Positions 58,007 to 64,000 of a stretch of 64,000 bases of DNA are shown here, piece after piece. The position numbers were made by a program, and so were the translations under genes. Position 1 is the first letter of the stretch. Each line of letters opens with the position of its first letter. The stretch is from contig CAWARY010000002.1 in assembly GCA_963784645.1 (NCBI GenBank), forward strand, positions 248,001-312,000. The letters run 5' to 3'. This stretch comes from JBBRVW01 sp963784645 (GTDB lineage: Bacteria > Actinomycetota > Actinomycetes > JACCUZ01). A model generated the notes under the pieces. The model made no database searches and had not been told where the DNA came from. It worked only from the letters and a program-made list of their open reading frames with translations.

Positions 58007-58233
58007 GGTCTGGTCCTTGCTGGCCGGGGTCGCTGGTCCCACTGTCCTGGATCGGCATTGCCGGACCGTTTCTGGACCGTGACGTGCGCCACCCGCCGGC
58101 GCGGCGGACGGGTGAACGCGGCGGGGCGAACGCCGGGACGGGTGACAGCGCAGCGTCCGGTGGAGTACCACTGGGGCCGTGCCCGCACGGGCGATGCGTG
58201 CTGCCGCCCGTCGGCTGCAGGGGGAGGTCGGTC

Positions 58234-59676
58234 ATGGGTCCGAGCAGGAGCGCCGGCTCGTGGGCGCGCGGGGGAGCGGTCCTGACGGCCGGAGGTCTGC
58301 TCGCAGGGGCGGGGCTGCTCGGTGCGCCGACGGTCGCAGCACTCCCCGCCCGGCCGGACGACGTCGCGGTGTCGTCGCCACGTGCGGATCCCTACTACCC
58401 GAGCAAGGGCGACCCCAGCATCGACGCGCTGCACTACGGGCTGCGGCTGCACTGGTCGGCCGGGTCCCACGTGCTGCGCGGGGTCGCCCGGATCCGGTTC
58501 CGCGCCCCGGTCGCCGAGTCGCAGGTGCGGCTCGACCTCGCCGACCCGCTGCACGTGCGCGCGGTACGGCTCGACGGGCACGCGGCGCCGTACCGGCACG
58601 CCGGCAAGGACCTCGTCGTCGACACCGGCCCGCTCGCCGCGGAGAGCCGCCACACGCTGCTGGTGTCCTACCGGGGCCGGCCCCGCCCGGTCACCGCTCC
58701 TTCGACCCGCAGCGACGTGCAGGCAGTGGGCTGGACCACCACGACGCGCGGCGAGGCCTGGACCATGCAGGAGCCGTTCGGCGCGTTCACCTGGTACCCC
58801 GTCAACGACCAGCCGGCGGACAAGGCGCTCTACGACGCGCGGATCTCGGCGCCGCGCGGCATGGTCGGCGTCTTCAACGGCCGGCTCACCGGGCGGCGCT
58901 CCTCGGGCAGGCGCACCGTGACCCGATGGCACCTGGCCAGCCCGGCGGCCGCCTACCTGGTCACGGTCGCCATCGGCGACTACGTCCGCTACCGCGACCG
59001 CGGCCCGCACGGCCTGCCGCTCACCTACTGGCTGCCGCGCAGCGATCAGCGGGCGCTGCCCGAGCTGCGACGCACCCCGGCCATGATCCGCTGGCTGGAG
59101 TCGAAGCTGGGCCCCTACCCGTTCGACCGACTCGGTGCCGTCGTGGTGCCCAGCGACTCGGCGATGGAGACCCAGACGCTGGTCACGATGGGCAGCCGTC
59201 TGGTCGCGGACCGGTTGACGTTCCGGTCCGACCTGCTGCACGAGTACGCGCACCAGTGGTACGGCGACACGGTCACGCCGACCACCTGGCCCGACCTCTG
59301 GTTGAACGAGTCGTTCGCGATGTACACCCAGCTGCGCTGGGAGGTGTCGCGCGGCTGGCTGACTGCCGCCGACGTCCGCGCGTACCTCCTCGACCACGAC
59401 GCACGGCTGCGTACGCGCGACGGACCGCCCGGCGCGTACCACCGGCTCGAGTTCGGCCAGGCCTGCGTCTACCTCTGCGGGGCGCTGATGCTCGACACCA
59501 TGCGCAGCGAGCTGGGCGCCGACCGCTTCGACCAGCTGTGGCGCGACTGGCCCCAGGAGCACCGGTTCGCGAGCGTCGGCCGCGACGACTACGTCGCGTG
59601 GCTGAACGCCCGCACCGGTCAGGACTGGGGACCGTTCCTCACCGCCTGGCTCACGTCGCCGACGACACCCACCTGA
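58234..59676 (+). CDS. Exported M1-family metallopeptidase
   Basis: This 480-aa protein starts at ATG 58234 after GGGGGAGG. It has a signal peptide (GAVLTAGGLLAGAGLLGAPT), an N-terminal beta domain and a thermolysin-like catalytic domain. The zinc motif is LLHEYAHQWYGD (HExxH) with the third ligand Glu in DLWLNESFAMY. The exopeptidase GAMEN site appears as SAMETQT. It is shorter than PepN and lacks the large helical C-terminal domain, as in secreted actinobacterial M1 enzymes. Confidence 0.9.
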   Translation: MGPSRSAGSWARGGAVLTAGGLLAGAGLLGAPTVAALPARPDDVAVSSPRADPYYPSKGDPSIDALHYGLRLHWSAGSHVLRGVARIRFRAPVAESQVRLDLADPLHVRAVRLDGHAAPYRHAGKDLVVDTGPLAAESRHTLLVSYRGRPRPVTAPSTRSDVQAVGWTTTTRGEAWTMQEPFGAFTWYPVNDQPADKALYDARISAPRGMVGVFNGRLTGRRSSGRRTVTRWHLASPAAAYLVTVAIGDYVRYRDRGPHGLPLTYWLPRSDQRALPELRRTPAMIRWLESKLGPYPFDRLGAVVVPSDSAMETQTLVTMGSRLVADRLTFRSDLLHEYAHQWYGDTVTPTTWPDLWLNESFAMYTQLRWEVSRGWLTAADVRAYLLDHDARLRTRDGPPGAYHRLEFGQACVYLCGALMLDTMRSELGADRFDQLWRDWPQEHRFASVGRDDYVAWLNARTGQDWGPFLTAWLTSPTTPT

Positions 59677-59733
59677 CCGGGACGAGCGTCTCCGGGGTGC
59701 AGCCTCGTCGAGTGCGCTGTTGACCGGTGTCGG

Positions 59734-60408
59734 TCAGCCCGTCAGCTGCGCGGACAGCTCCGGCAGGCTGGCCACGGTGTGGGTCGGCGGGGTGAAGTAG
59801 CCGGGGTACCGCCCACCGGCACGGTCGATCCACGCCGTCGACAGGCCGGCGCGCGCGGCACCGTCGATGTCCCACGGGTGCACCGCCACGAGCATCAGCT
59901 CTGCCGGCTCCACGCCGCACGACGCGGCGGCGTGCTCGTAGGCCGCCCGCGCCGGCTTCCACGCCCCGACCTGCTCGACCGACAGCAGCGCCTCGAACTG
60001 GTCGCGGATCCCGGCGGTGGCGAACAGGCTGTCCGCGACCTGCGTGGAACCGTTGCTGAGGGTGACCAGGCGGAGCCCGGCCGCCCGCAGCGCGCGCACA
60101 CCGGGGGAGACGTCCGGGTGCAGCGAGAGCTCGCCGAAACCGGCCATCACATGACCCACGGCGGCATCGACGTCACGGTCCAGGTCCTCGCCGGCGAGCA
60201 GGACGCGCAGGCCCTCGGCACCGACATCGGCGAAGGCGCCGTTGCCGCCGGCGGCGGTCAGTGCGAACCCGTCGCGGAGCAGCGAGGCGAACCAGACCTT
60301 CGCGAGCAGGGGCGGCACGCCCAGGTCGCTGAACCGCGCCGCCAACGGCGACATGTCGGACAGGGTCTCGTTGACGTCGAAGACGATGACCGCTGGTCGT
60401 GGCGTCAT
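59734..60408 (-). CDS. Haloacid dehalogenase type II family hydrolase
   Basis: This 224-aa HAD enzyme has the nucleophile motif VIVFDVNETLSD (Asp), LRLVTLSNGST (motif II), the Lys of motif III in VGAWKPARAAYEHAA and VAVHPWDIDGAARAGL (motif IV). These are the features of L-2-haloacid dehalogenases and related phosphatases. True dehalogenation cannot be told from sequence. The 210-bp gap to the next gene holds nothing clear. Confidence 0.87.
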   Translation of the reverse strand: MTPRPAVIVFDVNETLSDMSPLAARFSDLGVPPLLAKVWFASLLRDGFALTAAGGNGAFADVGAEGLRVLLAGEDLDRDVDAAVGHVMAGFGELSLHPDVSPGVRALRAAGLRLVTLSNGSTQVADSLFATAGIRDQFEALLSVEQVGAWKPARAAYEHAAASCGVEPAELMLVAVHPWDIDGAARAGLSTAWIDRAGGRYPGYFTPPTHTVASLPELSAQLTG

Positions 60409-60618
60409 GGCGGGCCTCTCACCTCGGGTGACCGGACTCTCACCGCGGGCTTACCCCGGTGCTCGGCGGCTGCCCCTGACGACGGGAACCATCTCGCCAG
60501 GCTGCCCGGGTCACGCATCCGGTGGTGCTTGACGAGGTCGCGCGGGGTGTGGGTGACTGACACCTCGCCCGACTGCAATCGTGTGCAGAACCCGGGCGGG
60601 TCGAGCCCGAGGAGCCCC

Positions 60619-61110
60619 GTGAGCACGAAAGTCGCCGGTCCGGTCCGGGCGCCGGCAGACGCCGTCCGCCGCAAGGCGCTGACCGCCCACAACGACGCGA
60701 CGATGCGCACCGTCGTCGACGCCGGCGAGCACGGGCGGGTGGTGCTCGACGAACCGGTCGCCCACGGCGGCTCGGGCGGCGGGCCGTCCCCCCTGCAGGC
60801 CGTCCTCGGTGCCCTGTGCGGCTGCGAGTCGGTGACCTTCCGCCGGACCGCCACCGAGATGGGCTTCAGCTACGACTCGCTGGACTTCGAGGCGGCGTTC
60901 ACGATCGACATCCGGGGAAGGCAGGGTGACCGGACCGTGCGCCCGCACTTCCAGACGGTGCGGGTGCGGGCGGTCGTCGCCACGGACGAGTCCGAGGAGC
61001 GGCTCCGGGCGGTGGTCGAGGAGACCGAGGCCCGCTGCCCGGTGCTCAACCTGCTGCTCGACGCGTCGGTCGACCTGCGGATGGAGTGGGTGCGCGACAG
61101 CACCCCCTGA
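60619..61110 (+). CDS. OsmC-family peroxiredoxin
   Basis: This 163-aa protein starts at GTG 60619, after GAGGAG. It has PVAHGGSGGGPSPLQAVLGA followed by LCGCESVTF (peroxidatic Cys) and EARCPVLNLLLDA (resolving Cys), the pattern of OsmC/YhfA thiol-dependent peroxidases against organic hydroperoxides. It appears monocistronic. Confidence 0.88.
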   Translation: MSTKVAGPVRAPADAVRRKALTAHNDATMRTVVDAGEHGRVVLDEPVAHGGSGGGPSPLQAVLGALCGCESVTFRRTATEMGFSYDSLDFEAAFTIDIRGRQGDRTVRPHFQTVRVRAVVATDESEERLRAVVEETEARCPVLNLLLDASVDLRMEWVRDSTP

Positions 61111-61193
61111 CCGCCGTGCGGCGTCCGCGTCAGGACCCCAGACCCGCGCGCCGGGGCGGGCACGGTCAGCATCAGCCGGGCAGCGGTCTGCCG

Positions 61194-61709
61194 TCAGCCG
61201 CCGCCGAGCCCGTCGCAGGCGTGCCGGTCGAAGCGCTCCCGGGTCCAGGTGCGGGCATGCCGGACGAGCACGTGTTCCGGGTCCAGCGCCCGGAGGTCCC
61301 GCCCGCGGAAGTCCACCTGGGTCACCTCGGCGTCGGCCGCGGACGCCTGGCCGAGAACGATGTACTGACGGTTCGGGGCGAAGGTCAGCCCGGATCCGGC
61401 CGTCGGGTCCGGCGCCCAGCCGGCCGGCGCGCCGTCGGCCGGCAGGGTGACGGTCCCGCGCCGCGGGCTGCTCGTGGTCCAGGCGGCGAGCGCCGGGTTC
61501 GGCTGGTCCTGCTCGAGGCCCGCCCGGGAGCCGAAGACCCGGACCGTGTCGACGTCGGCGGTGCAGGCCCGGACCAGCAGCACGGGTGCCCCGTCCGCGT
61601 CCACGCTCACCGCTGCCATGCCGACCATGTCGGTGGTGATCGCGTTGCCGCAGCCCGCGACCAGCGGGGCGATCAGCAACGGGACAGCGAGCAGGCGCAG
61701 TCGGGTCAT
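61194..61709 (-). CDS. Putative lipoprotein of unknown function
   Basis: This 171-aa protein starts at ATG 61709. The lipoprotein signal (LRLLAVPLLIAPLVAGCGN) has a clear lipobox. The mature part is beta-rich, with APVLLVRACTADVDTVRVFG, GWAPDPTAGSGLTFAPNRQY and VDFRGRDLRALDPEHVLVRH. I do not recognise a named family. It is downstream of dnaB on the same strand, 100 bp away. Confidence 0.7.
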   Translation of the reverse strand: MTRLRLLAVPLLIAPLVAGCGNAITTDMVGMAAVSVDADGAPVLLVRACTADVDTVRVFGSRAGLEQDQPNPALAAWTTSSPRRGTVTLPADGAPAGWAPDPTAGSGLTFAPNRQYIVLGQASAADAEVTQVDFRGRDLRALDPEHVLVRHARTWTRERFDRHACDGLGGG

Positions 61710-61809
61710 GGGCTGAGCCTGGCCGGGAGCGGTCCGGTCCACCTGAGCCGCGGTACTCATGCTCGGGCCGGGACAGCCCGCGCCGTCACCTCGTCGGCTG
61801 CCGGACCGG

Positions 61810-64000
61810 TCAGCTCTGGGCCATGTCGACGAAGCGGGAGTAGTGGCCCTGGAAGGCGACGGTGATGGTGGCCGTCGGGCCGTTGCGGTGCTTGGCCACG
61901 ATGAAGTCGGCCTCGCCCGCACGCGGTGACTCGCGTTCGTAGAGCTCCTCGCGGTGCAGCAGCACCACCATGTCCGCGTCCTGCTCGATGCTGTTGTGCA
62001 CGGCAACGCCGTCGGCGATGAAGTTGTGCCCGTTGAGCACCGTCGCGTCGAAGACCTCCTCCTCACCGACTGGGGTGAGGGAGACCACGGTGTCCCAGAG
62101 GACGTCGTTGGTGGCGAGCATCTCGAGGTCGGCGTCACCCAGGAGGGCTGCGACCCGGCCCAGTCGCTCGCGGCTCGGTGCGTGCTTCCAGAGCGTGCTC
62201 CCACCGAACGACGTGCCCATCGCCGCAGCGAACGCCCGGTGGGTCATCTTCTGGTCGGCGAGCACCCTGCGCACACGGTCCCAGACGTCGACCGGAACCG
62301 TGTCGACGTTGGTGTTGGGCTTGACGTCGCGCACGATGCTCAGCAGCCGTCGAGCCTGCTCGCCACGCGCCCCGTGAACGCCGATCTCCTGCAGGAACCG
62401 CCGTTGGTCGTCGCCCCCGCAGACGTCGAGCGTCCAGCCGTCGCGGCCGTCCGGCGTCCTCGCCGGTACGCGACGGACCCGAGCCGAGATACCGAACCGG
62501 AGGAGGAGCCGCGAGATGTCGTCGACGAGCCGGCGGCTGGTCGACGCGTAGTAGATGCGGCCGCCCCGGCCGTTCCTGTTGACGGTGACCAACCCGTCCG
62601 TCGCCCAGAGGTGGTGCAGAAAGAGGGTGATCTGGCGCTTGGGCAGGTTGAAGAGCTCGGCCGGCACGAACTTCTCGTGACTGCGCGCGCCGAAGAGCCC
62701 GAGACCGTCGAGCCAGGTGGCGATCGGGTTTCGCCGACCGTGCGTCAGGTGGTACGGCGCCGGAAGTCGGAGCGACGTGCACCGCGCAGCGGGATGGTCA
62801 TCGCGAACGGCGGTGATGCCGAAGTGACAGGCCGCCTGGGTGACCGCAGCGAGGTTGGCCTCGTCGACACTCGCGTACCGGAGGGGCTGGCGCCGCACGA
62901 ACGAACCGTCGCCGATGAGATGACCGAGCATGACGACCTCGTCGTCGGCCCAGGTCGTCCGCGTCTCCGACGGTGCCGGCACGTGGCGGGGGACGGCCAG
63001 CCGACTGCCGGCCTCGAGCTCGCCGAGCGGCCGCCACCCGTCGTAGGTGAGGAACGGGTGGTTGGCCGTCGCGCGCACGGTCTTGCCCGAGGCGAGCCGC
63101 AGCTCGAAGACCTCGCGCCGCCCCGTGGAGAAGATGTGCGTCATCACCCGCGGGACGTAGCGGAGCGAGTCGTCCAGCGACCACACCGGCACGTCGCGCG
63201 CGCCCCCGGCGAACAGCTCGCCCATCGTCACCTCGGCGCCGGTGTCCGCCCGGAGGACGCGGGTGGACGCCGGCAGGCAACCGGATTCGCGAAGGTCGGA
63301 CATCTGCGGCTTCTTGTCGGTGCGCTGCTCGGAGCCACGGTTGAGCTGGGAGATAGCGATGACCGGGACCTCGAGCTCCTTGGCGAGCAGCTTGATGGCG
63401 CGGGAGAACTCCGACACCTCCTGCTGGCGGCTCTCGACCCGCTTGCCGCTCGACATCAGCTGGAGGTAGTCGATGATCACGAGCTTGAGGTCGTTGCGCT
63501 GCTTGAGCCGCCGGCACTTCGCGCGGATCTCCATCATCGACATGTTCGGCGAGTCGTCGATGAACAGCGGCGCGTTGGAGACCTCGCCCATCCGGCGGGC
63601 CAGCCGGGTCCAGTCGTCGTCGGTCAGCCGGCCGGTCCGCATGTGGTGCAGCGGCACCCGCGCCTCGGCGGAGAGCAGGCGCATGGTGATCTCGTTGCGG
63701 CTCATCTCCAGCGAGAAGATGCAGGTGGTCATGTTGTTCTTGATCGCGGCGCTCCGCGCCACGTCGAGTCCGAGAGTCGAGTTGTGCGTCGGCACCATGG
63801 CCGGACCGGCGAGGTACAGGTGGTCAGCGTTGTCGACCTCGACGCACCGCACCGGAACACTGGCCACCGCGCGGACGTCGACGACCGCGCGGTAGGAGTC
63901 CTGCGTGCGGTCCTGACGACGCCGCTTGTGCTCCAGGCGCTTGCCCTCTGTCCGGAACACGTCGGCGTCGGCGCAGAGCGTCACGTCCACGGAGGCCGAG
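61810..64000 (-). CDS. dnaB: Replicative DNA helicase DnaB, 3' part, interrupted by inteins
   Basis: The frame is open to the right edge, so the N-terminal domain and Walker A start lie outside. The extein pieces present are STLGLDVARSAAIKNN (after the P-loop Lys), CIFSLEMSRNEITMRLLSAE, VIIDYLQLMSSGKRVESRQQ (Walker B), AISQLNRGSEQRTDKKPQMS, SDLRESG, then SIEQDADMVVLLHREELYE through the C-terminal FIVAKHRNGPTATITVAFQG. DnaB unwinds DNA at the replication fork. Two inteins must splice out to give the active protein: one at the P-loop Lys/Ser boundary, one at Gly/Ser in RESG-SIEQ. Confidence 0.95.
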   Translation of the reverse strand, partial: SASVDVTLCADADVFRTEGKRLEHKRRRQDRTQDSYRAVVDVRAVASVPVRCVEVDNADHLYLAGPAMVPTHNSTLGLDVARSAAIKNNMTTCIFSLEMSRNEITMRLLSAEARVPLHHMRTGRLTDDDWTRLARRMGEVSNAPLFIDDSPNMSMMEIRAKCRRLKQRNDLKLVIIDYLQLMSSGKRVESRQQEVSEFSRAIKLLAKELEVPVIAISQLNRGSEQRTDKKPQMSDLRESGCLPASTRVLRADTGAEVTMGELFAGGARDVPVWSLDDSLRYVPRVMTHIFSTGRREVFELRLASGKTVRATANHPFLTYDGWRPLGELEAGSRLAVPRHVPAPSETRTTWADDEVVMLGHLIGDGSFVRRQPLRYASVDEANLAAVTQAACHFGITAVRDDHPAARCTSLRLPAPYHLTHGRRNPIATWLDGLGLFGARSHEKFVPAELFNLPKRQITLFLHHLWATDGLVTVNRNGRGGRIYYASTSRRLVDDISRLLLRFGISARVRRVPARTPDGRDGWTLDVCGGDDQRRFLQEIGVHGARGEQARRLLSIVRDVKPNTNVDTVPVDVWDRVRRVLADQKMTHRAFAAAMGTSFGGSTLWKHAPSRERLGRVAALLGDADLEMLATNDVLWDTVVSLTPVGEEEVFDATVLNGHNFIADGVAVHNSIEQDADMVVLLHREELYERESPRAGEADFIVAKHRNGPTATITVAFQGHYSRFVDMAQS
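61993..63279 (-). other. DnaB intein at the RESG/SIEQ site, with homing endonuclease
   Basis: This 429-residue in-frame intein begins with Cys (CLPASTRVLRADTGAEVTMG, block A) and has block B in ATANHPFLTYDGWRPLGEL. It ends FIADGVAVHN before the extein Ser (blocks F and G). A two-motif LAGLIDADG endonuclease lies between (GHLIGDGSF and LHHLWATDG). The site is the classical one of cyanobacterial and mycobacterial DnaB inteins. Confidence 0.93.
63781..64000 (-). other. C-terminal end of a second DnaB intein at the P-loop
   Basis: About 73 residues are visible, ending RCVEVDNADHLYLAGPAMVP and then THN, directly before extein STLGLD. The terminal His-Asn and the DNxxHLYLAG block are canonical splicing blocks F and G. 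Its N-terminal part, including any endonuclease, lies beyond base 64000. Confidence 0.9.

Overview
The window looks like a chromosomal segment from a high-G+C actinobacterium (Actinomycetota). The evidence is near-total G/C at third codon positions, many GTG starts, a mycothiol-dependent isomerase-family enzyme, a FadE5-type acyl-CoA dehydrogenase, an RsiG-family protein, PucR and MetOD1 proteins, and a DnaB helicase carrying inteins. I cannot name the genus. I see no tRNA, rRNA, CRISPR array, prophage or plasmid functions. The one mobile element is an intact IS481-family copy.

Layout. 1-0.6 kb: the edge of a NUDIX gene diverging from a thioredoxin gene. 0.6-4.9 kb: a phospholipase C-like phosphoesterase, then an arsenic operon on the minus strand (66-aa ORF, ArsI, a 16-aa Cys-rich peptide, ArsR, aquaporin, ArsC) with a second, divergent arsR. 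4.9-7.8 kb: an orphan tungstate-binding lipoprotein, a CPBP membrane protease, a rhodanese and a methyltransferase. 7.9-15.1 kb: a coupled catabolic operon (aldehyde dehydrogenase, 57-aa membrane peptide, NCS1 permease, FAD/GcvT-type N-demethylating oxidoreductase) with a divergent PucR regulator. 15.2-17.9 kb: a HATPase-MetOD1 sensor and two coupled secreted proteins. 18-21 kb: fadE5 and small membrane proteins. 21-23 kb: an HD-GYP protein fused to a DUF3494 ice-binding-like domain. 23-28.3 kb: a kinase-like protein, a thioredoxin/NHL protein, and a LacI gene with its operators, followed by the IS inserted exactly at the lacI stop codon. 28.3-32.4 kb: small stand-alone enzymes and a MarR regulator. 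32.3-37.1 kb: a tightly coupled ECF sigma, membrane anti-sigma and ABC transporter operon. 37.2-41.5 kb: an ApbE, ferric-reductase-like, NuoF-like and ferredoxin operon preceded by two low-complexity exported proteins. 41.7-45.4 kb: a branched-chain 2-oxoacid dehydrogenase operon (bkdABC). 45.6-61.7 kb: mostly housekeeping or stand-alone genes (a frameshifted repeat protein, EamA, PhoD, PrmC-like, HTH regulator plus MFS, ABC-F, HisC, RsiG, M1 peptidase, OsmC). 61.8-64 kb: the 3' part of dnaB, interrupted by at least two inteins.

How genes work together. The arsenic operon reads as reduce arsenate, let arsenite leave through an aquaporin, and cleave organoarsenicals with ArsI; no efflux pump is visible. 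The 37-41 kb operon reads as an NAD(P)H, Fe-S, haem membrane and exported flavin electron path. Two proteins point to cyclic-di-GMP: the HD-GYP fusion and an RsiG homologue carrying both copies of the ligand-binding signature. A 90-bp three-palindrome repeat occurs twice (41.5 and 56.0 kb).

The strongest candidates for something undescribed are the HD-GYP/DUF3494 fusion, the 16-residue CC-CC-CC peptide in the ars operon, and the ApbE operon that lacks a recognisable flavin-acceptor domain.
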